Positions 49,600 to 60,775 of a stretch of 64,000 bases of DNA are shown here, piece by piece. Under the pieces are notes generated by a model. The model saw only the letters and a list, made by a program, of their open reading frames with translations. It did no database searches and was not told the origin of the DNA. The DNA is taken from positions 24,306,226 through 24,370,225 of the forward strand of contig NC_063052.1 in the NCBI RefSeq assembly GCF_018812025.1, written 5' to 3'. A program made the position numbers and the translations under genes. Source of the stretch: Megalobrama amblycephala. Lineage: Eukaryota > Chordata > Actinopteri > Cypriniformes > Xenocyprididae. Positions within the stretch are counted from its first letter, which is position 1. Each line of letters opens with the position of its first letter.

Positions 49600-50010
49600 T
49601 TTTTAAATACTTTGCATAGACAGCCTAGGTCTATTTGCAGATCCTGACCTCTTTGGGCTTTTAGGCTCACACCTGTGCACTATTATCTCCCCACATTATA
49701 ATTTGTGCAACAGTGGCTAAGTGATTCCCGGTACAAGCGAGCATTTAATGACAGAGCTGTCTTTACCCTGACCATCACTGCCGGACGTTGGCAGGGATCA
49801 TTCCATCGGAGCGTGACGTGTCACCCATGTGTCTGTGTGGCCGGTGATGTGATCTTTAGTCCCCTCATGATCTATAGACTGGCATTTTGGTCGTTTAGAC
49901 ACCAGACCCCAGCTTGCATGCTAAACACTTTGTCAGCCAATATCCTGACAGGAACTTAACGCAGTCATGGCAATACTAAGACAGGACAGGGAGAGGCTGA
50001 AGACACAATC
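49600..50010. promoter_or_regulatory. Candidate conserved element, 7 kb 3' of hoxa1a
   Basis: A GC-richer stretch with CCTGACCTCTTTGGGC, CATCACTGCCGGACG, CGGAGCGTGACGTGTCACCC (a near-palindromic ACGT core) and GGCCGGTGATGTGATC. The open frame at 49705-49959 shows no domain. Judged regulatory by composition and position. Confidence 0.3.
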
Positions 50011-50399
50011 GCCAATAGCCAAATGGCAGCTGGCTGCTCAGAGTCAAATTATGTGAAGGAGGTCAAAAAAAAAAAAAAAAAACTTCAGAAAGTTTGTTCA
50101 AACAACATTACATATTGTTTGATAAATCTATTAATCACTAGAGTTTAATCAAGATATTATATTTCTACCTAAATAGGTAGAACACAGAGGGAATGTAATA
50201 ACTAACATTCTTGAAGCCATTGATGACTAATCGTAGTTTTACATTTTACATTACATTTACTTCATCACAGTGCATTTACTATGGTCAAAATACACAAAAC
50301 CTAATTTGTCTTTTTTTCTATTTTTTTTTTTTATATATACACAATGACATTGTAAGTTAAATATACTGACACATGATCTACAAATGTCCCAGATTTTCA

Positions 50400-50830
50400 G
50401 AAATCAACTCAACTTAGTCTCTTTTTCTCTGTTTTTGTATGGTGATAAGGGTCGGAGAAACGGACAGGGTGTGTGTGTGTCCATTTCAGTACCTTTGGGA
50501 CCTTCTGTCCATCCCTCCATTGACACGTCCATGGAACTGTGAAGTGATCTAAATGCGTGGTGGTGTGCGCGCACATGTCTGAGCCTTAGGTCAATAAAAC
50601 CCTCATCAGGGATTCCTTGGCTCGAGCTTTTACATAAACAGCCGCTTAGTGGGATTAGCATGGTGTTAGCCTGTTAGCTTAGCGATGTAAACAGCAGTTT
50701 AATCTTTTCCCAATGTCTCAGGGGGCTGACCAAGATGACCAACATCTCATTAGGTTAGGATATTTTTTATTATCCTTAGGTCACTGGTTCACATCACGAT
50801 TGAGAGGGCCTATTTTGGAAAAGCAATCAA
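50400..50830. promoter_or_regulatory. Candidate hoxa1a 3' retinoid-responsive enhancer
   Basis: A GC-richer block about 8 kb 3' of hoxa1a. It contains GAGCCTTAGGTCAATAAAACC (half-site at about 50588) and, at 50778-50791, AGGTCA CT GGTTCA, a consensus DR2 retinoic acid response element. GCTGACCAAGATGACC adds two inverted TGGTCA half-sites spaced by three. Mouse Hoxa1 and Hoxb1 each have a 3' RARE enhancer. The motif is read directly; function is inferred. Confidence 0.5.
50778..50791 (+). promoter_or_regulatory. DR2 retinoic acid response element
   Basis: AGGTCA and GGTTCA as direct repeats with a 2-bp spacer (CT). Both half-sites fit the RAR/RXR consensus RGKTCA exactly. Confidence 0.6.
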
Positions 50831-52092
50831 TTTGTAGTTAAACGAGAAGGTTTAGGCAGAGATATTCCCCTTACACTCCACAGTTACAACATCCTGGATT
50901 CAAATCTTATCAATAATATACCTAAATCAGTAAAAAGTAAAATACACATTAATAAACATTAATGTACAAAACACATTCAAACAGCCAAAACTTTCCCTTT
51001 CTAAGAAGATGCTGAAGGCAGTTGTCTGTGTTGGGATAACAGGTCCTGCAGGGTTATGAAGGAAAAAAGAGCAAAACAAAAAGTATACATCTGTTTATTC
51101 TTAAATTAGCTTTGGATGTTTTTACCGCTGGTTCCACAGTTTTCATTGTTAATGTATACTAGTGGAAGACATAATAGCTCATGCTCTCAAGACTGATATT
51201 GTGTGACAGGCCAACACGAGACAGAGTTAAATTACATTTTTTCTCCTAGGAACCATCTTAATGATTGAATGCTCCTAAACTATGCACTGTACAACCAACA
51301 CCACACCTCTGAAACAGTTTCAAATGGGAATTTCTTCAAAGCCCTGCAGCCACATGTAATGCAGAGATGGAGGTAATACGTTTCATACATTTTGGTGACC
51401 CACAGTGACTCTTGTTGAAGTTTGCAGCTGTGATGTCTGATGCCTTAGGGAAATGCCTCATTTCAACCCCTCTTTGTCTTTTGAATGATTATTCGTTGAT
51501 GTGGTTTTCATGTAGAAAATATCTCTTTACTGTACCTTACTTTGCAGACCCTTGTCTCGACCATCATGATGGTGGATTGTGCAGTATTTCAAATATTTTC
51601 ATTTCTAGTATTTTTGAATACTACTAATTTTCATTTACTAATATCAGTATTCAGCGTTAAGACTAATACACTGTATACATGTAACAGTAATCTGTTGGAA
51701 CATTTCATCATCTGTCAGTCTCTCATACTCTCTCTTGTTCTACAGGCTTATATGACACATTACAGCTCTTGAGTACAATTATTTATGAATTGAAATGGAG
51801 AGACGGCAAGCCAATTATTGCCAACCAGCCCGGAGCTACAGTTGCTCTTCCTCTTCCTTTTTTGATCAGAGTGAATGTAAATGTTTTGTTGTGCTTTGCC
51901 AGTATGTTTTTTGTGTGCACATGTATTCATGAGGGTATTGTTTTGTAAGAATGATATCCATTGCGTTCAGCGAACCATGAGAGGTCATCACTCCAGTGGG
52001 TCATGACCTGAACAAATATTTTCTGTATTTCCTTTCCTCTAACAATTTCAGAGATAACACATCACATCAGGTTAAATATATATAGAAATATT
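50831..52092. other. 3' flank with isolated receptor palindrome
   Basis: No gene seen. At 51998-52009, GGGTCATGACCT is an inverted repeat of receptor half-sites with no spacer (IR0), the form bound by thyroid hormone or retinoid receptors. Confidence 0.4.
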
Positions 52093-52559
52093 ATTCCATA
52101 TATTAGGGTGAATTGAGGTTGATTGGGATACTTTTTTGCCATTGAGATGACTGGGAAAAAGTGTCTGAATTCACCCCTATATTATTCCAGCCTGCTCCAG
52201 ATATAAAAACAAATTGCTAACAGATAACAAAAAAAAAAAAAAAAAAAAAAGTGTAAATGTTTTCATGGGCTGTAGTTTACTGGTTGTCTCTGCTGTATTG
52301 TATATCCAACATTAACTGCAAAATAGGATTATTATGAATCTAAGATAATTATGATACCATCAATACACCATCAGAACATCCTAAATTTGCTAAAACATCA
52401 CAAATTCTATTCTAAAATACTACAGAATGGAAGAGAGTACAGAAAGAGAGCAATACTGCCCCTTGTGTTGACAATATATCATAATAGCAAAGATCCTTTG
52501 AATTTGCCTTAGTGTGTGCTTTGTAAATGAAGCATCATCAGTACTATATGCTTCATATA
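52093..52559 (+). repeat. Direct duplication, copy 1
   Basis: This segment recurs at 54678-55164 in the same orientation. Shared blocks include GAGGTTGATTGGGATAC, GAGATGACTGGGAAAAAG, AGAGAGCAATACTGCCCC and CAAAGATCC. Differences are substitutions and short indels. Copy ends are at ATTCCATATATTAGG and GCTTCATATA. Confidence 0.8.
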
Positions 52560-54120
52560 CACAGTGCACAGGTGAAGTGATGCAAATGGTAACAGACTTT
52601 TTGGTCAGATGTGTCTACATGTTCAATCTCATCAACAAACACATCCTCTCACCCATAATATTATTTGTTGTTTCTGTAAGCCATATTGATATTTGCTTCA
52701 TAGAGGTAGACACCTTGATCTTATGAATAGGATGTTGTCTTTTGTGTGTGTGTGTGCGAGTGTGTGTGTGTAAATAGAGGTAAGTTCAAGGTGTGTATGT
52801 GTGTGTAAGTGAGGGAATGAAAGTGGCTAAGAGATGATAATGTGAAATAAAATATGACAAATCTTGTATATATAATATAATATATGAAAACCAGAATGTG
52901 ACACTGAAGTCAAAAAGCCACCAAATAAACTGAAAAACATTTTAAATATACACCGTCTAAATAACAAAACTATGTCTTAAGTCCAAGGACATAGAGAGGT
53001 TGTATGAAGGTCTCTGTTTATATTCCAGCTTTCCCCTACATGTATAAGGGCTTGTCTGCGGAACACATATGTTGTCTCACACTGTGAAATGACCAGCTTG
53101 TGTTTTGAAGGCAGCACACCCCACCAGGTTCACACAGGGGTCAGACCCCAGTCTTCACTCTCATCCCAGCTGTGATGGAATGGTACCAGGGCATTGCTAT
53201 GGCAACCTGCCACTTCTGCACAAATAGACACACATAAGAACATGCAGACAAAAGACATTATAAATATATCTGTTTGGTATATTTGGTATCTGTGTGTATT
53301 TTTGCATATTTTTGATTTTTTTTTAAAGCCTATAACCTTGAAACTGTGTAACAATGTAACACAATGTTTCACTAGACACCTCTTTAAAACACTGATAATT
53401 TGTTTCAACTCAAAGCAAATAACAAATCACCTCTGTAAATGTATATTCTGTAAAAGCAACTTAAAATGGCTTCACATTGCCACGTATACAAAACAACCTG
53501 CCTCAGTTACACAAACACAGAACACTCTGTCAAAATGCCCCATTTACACCTGACCCACCAGATTGCACGTTACCTTGACAACCAATTTTTGACAAGTCTA
53601 TTTTTCCATTTGTGCTGGAATTAGAACAGATGGTGCTTTAATTTGAACCGTTTCACCTCTATTATACAGCTCTATAGATACATAGTGGAAAGGGCAGGAC
53701 ACTACACTTTAAACTTTGCCAAATTTGCCTTTTTCACAACTAGACAGAGGGAAATAATGGTTCCAAAACCTTTTTTCAGAAAGTAAAGCAGTTGCTGCTA
53801 GTGCTGACCTCTATAGGCATTTGTAGTAACTACATGAATTACAGTGTTTGAGAAACACTGAATACTCTTACACTGTTTAAATTTACAGTTATTGCTTTTA
53901 TTTTACAATGTTTATTTCAATGCTTAGACTAGTGGTTTTGTATGTCTCCCTAATCAAACACACCTGATTCAAGTCATCAGCTTATTAGTAGAGACTCCAA
54001 GACCTGAAATGGATGTGTCAGAAAAATGAGACATGCAAAATGTGCAGTGTTGGGGGGCCTCCAGGAATGTGGTTGGGAACCACTGGCTTAAACTATTCAT
54101 TGGATGACTAGTAGATAATA
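52560..54120. other. Spacer between repeat regions
   Basis: No gene. The frames at 53130-53553 have no domain. A (GT)-rich patch is at about 52744-52772. Confidence 0.4.
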
Positions 54121-54139
54121 ATAATAATTACAATAATAA

Positions 54140-54242
54140 AAAATATAGCTGCAAGCACCAATTAAGGTGCCAAGCACAAAGAAGGCATGATAAGTCATGC
54201 CAGCATGGCTGGGAACATCAGACCAACTGCAACAATGAGCAA
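54140..54242. repeat. End of a dispersed fish repeat
   Basis: ATATAGCTGCAAGCACC and AAGGTGCCAAGCAC resemble the terminal words of a very common teleost repeat (GCTGCAAGCAGCG and GGCCAAGCACC). The fragment is cut by the next element. Confidence 0.5.
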
Positions 54243-55986
54243 TTAAAGGGGTCATGACATGAGAAATCAAATTTTCCTTGATCTTTTGGTATGTAAGAGG
54301 TCTTTGTATTATTAATGCATCCTGCAAAATCCATAACTTAAAATGTCCTCGTCATCAATAAAAAGCATTTATATAATCATGCTGTAAAAATGCTTTGTTT
54401 GGCATGTGATGTCACAGGGGGCACAATCATTTGCATATGTCTGCCTCTGGAGCAAGACAACAACTCCTACTTTTACATAATCCCATCGTTGTCCCTGCCC
54501 ACTGGTGTTCAGTCATTGAGCAATGAGTGGATCTAAAGTAGTTGTTTATGATAACATTGTGATAATAACAAGATTGCGGTGACACACAGACTTTGTGCTG
54601 TTCCTTGCTGTGGAAAAACATCATCTTTGCATAAGCTGCTGGAGGATCCCGTTGTCAGAGAAAAATGGATTCAGTTTATTCCATATATTAGGTTGAACTG
54701 AGGTTGATTGGGATACATTTTGGCATTGAGATGACTGGGAAAAAGAGGCCCATTCAACGTGAATTCACCCCTATGCAGCCTGCTCCAGATATACAAACAA
54801 AAAGAAAAAAAAAAAACTATACAAATTTGTGTAAATGTTTTCAGGGGCTGTAGATTACTGGTTGTCTTTGCTATATTGTAACATTAACAGCATGTCATAA
54901 TAACTGTAGGCTTTAAGTTGCAAAATAGGATTATTATGAAACTCAGATAATAATTAGGCTATGATAGCATGGTACCACCAGAACATCCCAAATTTGCTAA
55001 TACATCACAAATTTTATTCTAAAATACTACAGGATGGATGGAAGAGAGTACAGAAAGAGAGCAATACTGCCCCTTGTGTTGACAATACATCATAATAGCA
55101 AAGATCCTTTAAATGTGCTTAAGTGATTGATTTGTAAATTAAGCATCAGTTTGTGCTTCATATATTATTATTGTCCTAGTCACATCAGTGTGGACTTGAC
55201 AGTTTGTACCATACATTTAACCAGCGACTGTTTTGAGAACAAGTCGCAATATTATACTGGCTTTGCCCAAAAACATTTGCTCAAAAATCAGGCTGTGCCA
55301 ACTGTTCTGGTGTCAGCAAGGACCCCGCAAATGTACAAACTGTAAGTAATGTATTTCATTTTTAAACTGGTAACGACAGTTAAATTCATGATGAATAATC
55401 CTAGTATTTTTACTAAAAGAACGCTCTCTTTATAATGGCTAAAGCTGTCGATCACGTAGCGCAAGTTTATCTGGACACTTGCCAAAATTCCTGTTATAAT
55501 AAGTGACACTCTTACACTACATAATGAATTTCTTACTGTATTTACATTGTGTTTGTATTGTTAGTTATGGTGAAAGCGCATTTCGTGAGAGTGCAGAAAT
55601 TGCATTGCAATGATGAGATCAGTGCATTCACACGATCAACAGACTGTCTGTCATCTGCTCAATGCTCATCACTGCAACCATCCATGTGATGGGAATAGAT
55701 CTAAATATAATTCAATAATCAACACTTTTCACGATTCGAGAGGGTTCCACATGTAATACTTATTTCATATGCAAAGATGTCAGCCAATAACAGCAGTTGG
55801 TGTTTACACTGAAGTCTCACAGTAGACATGCCCCTTCAAACAGAGCGTTCAAATCAGAGGACTATAATCAGGGTAGAAAATAGCCATTTATTTCTAAATG
55901 ATGACATTTTTTGATGTAAAAATCATATTAACATTATAAGTGCACCTCAGGAAACATTATAAGAATCCAGTTCAAGGCCCCTTTAA
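54243..55986. mobile_element. TTAA-flanked non-autonomous DNA element with insertion
   Basis: The left end TTAAAGGGGTCATGACATG and the right end (reverse complement) TTAAAGGGGCCTTGAACTGG share terminal sequence and are bounded by TTAA. This fits a piggyBac- or Kolobok-type MITE common in fish. Its interior holds copy 2 of a host-flank segment (54678-55164). No transposase is encoded. Confidence 0.6.
54678..55164 (+). repeat. Direct duplication, copy 2, inside a MITE
   Basis: Same sequence as 52093-52559 with scattered changes and extra bases (such as AACAGCATGTCATAATAACTG). It lies inside the TTAA element, so it arrived there after or with that element. Confidence 0.8.
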
Positions 55987-56019
55987 AGACATATACACAA
56001 TAGTAATGTTATTTAATGG

Positions 56020-56617
56020 TTTATCACTTTTGACCAATAGGTGGCACTGTGACCAAATTGATGTGGTGTAGTCAGAGTAAGGCGACAATGACACATGCAA
56101 AGTTTGATGTCAATATGCCAAAGTATTGCAGAGATACAGCCTCAGAGTCATGAGATGATCTGACTTGAATTTTGTGGGGAAAAAAAATGGTCTAGGTGGA
56201 GTTTGAAAGGTTTTTTAAAGAAAATCAAAATGGCGGACATGAAGTTCAGACAACTATGGCAAAATTGGTATCTATGTTCTCGGCATAACCCAAGGAATTC
56301 CATTACAATAGGCAAAATCAAACAAAAGCTATAGCATTTTTTCAAAAATGTCATTATCACTTTTGACCACAAAGTGGCTCTGTCACAAAACTTTTTGAGT
56401 ACCTTCAGGGCATGGTGACTATGGCACAAACCCAGTTTCATAGGGATACCATGTTCATAAAATATAGCATTTTACAACAAAATTCTAAATGGCCGATATG
56501 GGGTATCTTTCGACTTTTGTATCTTTCATTTTGGTAATGATAAATTGGGTATCATTTGACTCGGCGTGCTGCACAGAATCTAAAGAGACCATTTTTGGCC
56601 AAACTGTTCCAAAGTTA
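56020..56617. repeat. Interior of a dispersed fish repeat
   Basis: Contains CCAATAGGTGGCACTGTGACC, GATGTCAATATGCCAAAG, ACCACAAAGTGGCTCTGTCAC and ATGGCCGATATGGGG. These are typical words of a long, common teleost repeat that has no gene. It is interrupted at TA (616-617) by the Tc1-like element. Confidence 0.55.
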
Positions 56618-58154
56618 CAGGTGCTGGTCATATAATTAGAATATCGTGAAAAAGTTCATTTTTTTATTGTAAATTATTTTTAAAAATGAAACTTTCATAT
56701 ATTCTAGATTCCCTACATGTAAAGTAAAACATTTCAAAAGTTTTTTTTTTTTAATTTGTTGATTAGAGTGTACAGCTAATGAAAGTCCAAATTCCAGTAT
56801 CTCAAAATATTAGAATATTTACATTTGAGTTTCGTTAAATGACCACCCCTACAGTATAAATTACGGGTATCTCTTGTTCTTTGAAACCACACTAATGGGG
56901 AAGACTGCTGACTTGGCAATGGTCCAGGAGACAATCATTGACACCCTCCACAAAGAGCGTAAGTCACAGAAGGTCATTACTGAATGGGGTGGCTGTTTAC
57001 AGAGTGATGTATCAAAGCATATTAAATGCAAAGTTGACTGGAAGGAAGAAATTGGGTAGGCAAAGGTGCACAAGCAACAGGGATGACTGCAAGCTTGAGA
57101 ATACTGTCAAGCAAAGCCGATTCAAACAGAGCTTGAGAGCTTCACAATGAGTCGAATGAAGCCGGAGTCAGCGCATCAAGAGCCACCACACTCAGACATC
57201 TTCAGGAAAAGGACTACCAAGCCACTTCTGAAACAGAAACAATGTCAGAAGCATCTTACCTGGGCTAAGGAGAAAAAGAACTGGACAGTGAACAGTGGTC
57301 GAAAGTCCTCTTTTCAGATAAAAGTAAATTTTGCATTTCATGTTGAAATCATGGTCCCAGAGTCTGAAGGAAGACTGGAGAGGCACAGAATCCAAGCTGC
57401 TTGAAGTCTAGTGGGAAGTTTCTGAAGTCAGTAATGATTTGGGGGGCCATGACATCTGCTGGTGTTGGTCCATTGTGTTTTATCAAGTGCAAAGTCAATG
57501 CAGCCATCTTCCAGGAGATTTTGGAGTACTTTATGCTTCCATCTGCTGACAAGCTTTATGGAGATGCTGATTTCCTTTTCCAGCAGGACTTTAGCACCTG
57601 CCCACAGTGCAAAAACCACTTCCAACTGGTTTGCTGACCATGATATTACTGTGTTTTATTGGCCAGCCAACATGCCTGACCCCTGAATTTATGGGATATT
57701 TTCAAGAGAAAGATGAGAAACAGTCGATCCAACAATATACAGATGATCTGAAGGCTCAATAGTGCCTCAGCAGTGCCACAGGCTGATCACTTCCATGCCA
57801 CACTTCACTGATGCTGTCATTTGTGCTAGGAGCAAGTCATTTGCTGTAATATGTGCTGCCGACCAAGTATTGAGTGTACAAATGAATATACTTTAAAGAA
57901 CTTAAACTTTTCTGTTTTGAAAATCCATTTTTTGATTGATCTTAGGAAATATTCTAATATTTTGAGATACTGGATTTTGGACTTTCATGAGCTGTACGCT
58001 CTAATCATCAAAATAAAAAAAATAAAAAAAACTTTTGAAATGTTTTACTTTACATGTAGGGAATCTAGAATATATGAAAGTTTCATTTTTAAAAATAATT
58101 TACAATAAAAAAATGAACTTTTTAACGATATTCTAATTATATGACCAGCACCTG
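56618..58154 (+). mobile_element. Tc1/mariner-like transposon, dead
   Basis: The left end CAGGTGCTGGTCATATAATT and the right end AATTATATGACCAGCACCTG are exact complements. Each is flanked by TA, the Tc1/mariner target-site duplication. The inverted ends extend for more than 100 bp with few differences. The element is 1537 bp, a normal Tc1 length, and carries a broken transposase gene. It sits inside a dispersed repeat. Confidence 0.92.
56895..57842 (+). pseudogene. Tc1-like transposase pseudogene
   Basis: Fragments in different frames match a Tc1-family transposase. The start MGKTADLAMVQETIIDTLHK is helix-turn-helix sequence. Next is a basic segment (GRQRCTSNRDDCKLE) in another frame. Then come TWAKEKKNWTVN, and VMIWGAMTSAGVGPLCFIK through ADKLYGDADFLFQQD, which belongs to the DDE catalytic region. 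Several frameshifts separate them and the motif after QQD is degraded (STCPQCK). It cannot make a functional enzyme. Confidence 0.88.
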
Positions 58155-58889
58155 TATGTTAAAAAGCAACAAGAGCTGATTCCAAATCATCAGTTCTCAT
58201 TCTATATTCAGCTTTTAACACTGTTCACCATCAGATTCTTCTGTCCATCATTGGAGCTCCACTCTGCTGGTTTGAATCTTACCTCACAGATAGGTCGTTC
58301 AAGGTTGCCTTGGGAGGGGAAGTATCCAAAACACATTATCTGGGTACCCCAAGGATCAGTTCTTGAACCTCTTCTCCATATACACTACATCCCTGTGACC
58401 CATTTTACAGGCACATGGTTTCTCCTACTATTGATATGCTGTTGATACACAGTTCTAATTTTCATTTCAACCAGACAATCCCACAGCAGCTGCACAGATC
58501 AGACTGCATGGCGGACATCTCAGTATGGATGAAAGAACATCACCTACAACTCAACCAAAGTCAAAGACAGAGCTTCTTGTCTTCTCAGCCACCCCGTCAG
58601 AACAGCACAATTTTACCATTCAGCTAGGTTCATCAACAAAAATCCCATCAAGTTCAAGGCCTGGTATCTTGGGGTAATCTTTGATGACCAGCTGACCTCC
58701 AAAGACCACATTGCATATGACAGCACGATCATGCAGGTTTACAGCATCACGGCCTTTCCCAACTGCCTTGTTGAAAAAAACAGCATATGCTGGTTAGGGA
58801 TGTTTTGAAGCATGGTTTGAGGTGGTTTATGCTGGTCCTTAGTTGGTCATGAGCTGGTCCAAAACAACCAGGACCAGCTTAAATCAGAC

Positions 58890-60744
58890 TATTTTTCTAC
58901 TCTTATAGACAATAATCATAATAATCCAAGAACACTTTTTAATATCATTAACGCTGTACTAAACCCTGTTGTATGTACCTACCCGACAGAGTCAGTAGCT
59001 ATGTGTGAGCGGTTCTGCCAGTTCTTTATAGATAAGATTCATGGAATTAGACATAACATCACACCGGCCATTGGTGATCCTGGAGGTCAATTAAAATATA
59101 CAGGTGTGCTTAGCCAGTTTACACCTATTTCGTTGTCTTTCTTAAATGACATTGTGAAGCAGCTTAAACCAACAGGTTCACCTTTAGATATAATTCCTGC
59201 ACGGTTATTTAAAAAAGTGTTTAATGTGGTGGGTCCAACGATCTTAAATTTTATAAATAAATGTCTTGTGTCAGGAGTCGTTCCTGAGGATCTGAAACGC
59301 GCCTCAGTTCAACCCAGACTTAAGAGGCCTAACTTAGATTATTTTGACTTATCAAATTTCAGACCCATCTCTAATGTTCCTTTTTTAACAAAAATTTTAG
59401 ATAAAGTAGTGTTGTGTCAGCTCCAGAACTTTCTGGCAGAGTACAAAATTTATGATATCTTCCAGTCAGGTTTCAGAAAATTTCACTCTACTGAAACAGC
59501 TCTTTTAAAAGTGCTCAATGACATCTTTTAGATTTAAGTGCCGCTTTTGACACAGTAGATCACAATGTTCTGCTGTCCCGTTTAGAACAGATAGTGGGCA
59601 TCAGAGGTTCAGCTTTACATTGGTTCCAGTCATACCTGACAAACAGGAGTTTCTCTGTCAATATTGGTAAATTTCATTCATCTTCTGTACCATTGACCTG
59701 TGGGATTCCTCAGGGCTCCACACTAGCTCCTATGTTATTTTCTTTGTACATGCTCCCTCTCAGTACCATCTTCGAAAAGCATGGCTTAAATTATCATTGT
59801 TATGCAGACGACACACAAATATATTTTCCTCTTAAACACAAAAATGGCACTGAACAGATGGCCGCTTGCCTTTTAGATGTTAAAACATGGATGGCTCTGA
59901 ATTTTTTAAGTTTGAATGAGAGAAAAACAGAGGTTGTGGTGTTTACCCCCTCTGATGTACATGGTACAGGAGATGTAAATCTTGGTGTTCTGGCACCTTA
60001 TGTTAAACCATGTGTGAAAAATTTGGGTGTGTGGTTGGATAGTGCCCTAAAGCTCGATAAACAGATTAATCAAGTTGTGAAGTCCAGCTTTTATCAGCTG
60101 CGAACCTTAGTAAAAATGAAATCTTTTCTGTCATTTGCAAACTTTGAAAGAGTAATACATTGTTTTATCACTACAAGACTTGATTATTGTAATTCTCTTT
60201 ATTTGGGGATTAATCAGTCATCCATAAATCGCCTTCAGATGATTCAAAATGCTGCTGCCAGAGCCCTGACAGGAGTTCGCAAACAAGAACATATAACTCC
60301 TGTCCTTCAGTCACTCCATTGGTTACCAGTGCAGTATAGGATACATTTGTGACCTGATCCAGCAAAATGAGTCACAGTGACCCAAATTTCAAAATTGAGA
60401 TTTTGGTATCAATGGAAAGATGAGACAATAAGCTTTAAAATGGTATCCTAGTCAAAGTCATACCTTGAATGGTTTTAAAGATATACCCATTTTAATTATG
60501 GTCGTCTGCCCTCTTTTTCCAATTGAAAACCTGAGAAAATCGCTTTTAAAGTTTTTTGCCCGTTTTTTTGTTGATATCTTTCAAAATCCATTGCATTTAA
60601 AGGGATAAACTATTTATTTTACAGCTTAATTTGACCAAAGACATTTTTATATATATATATAAATGCTATTAAACCAGGCTGAAGCTCAAATTATTTTAAA
60701 GTATTTATTTGAATTAACCCTTTAAGACCTAAAGGCTTTTTTAG

Positions 60745-60775
<31 letters not shown>

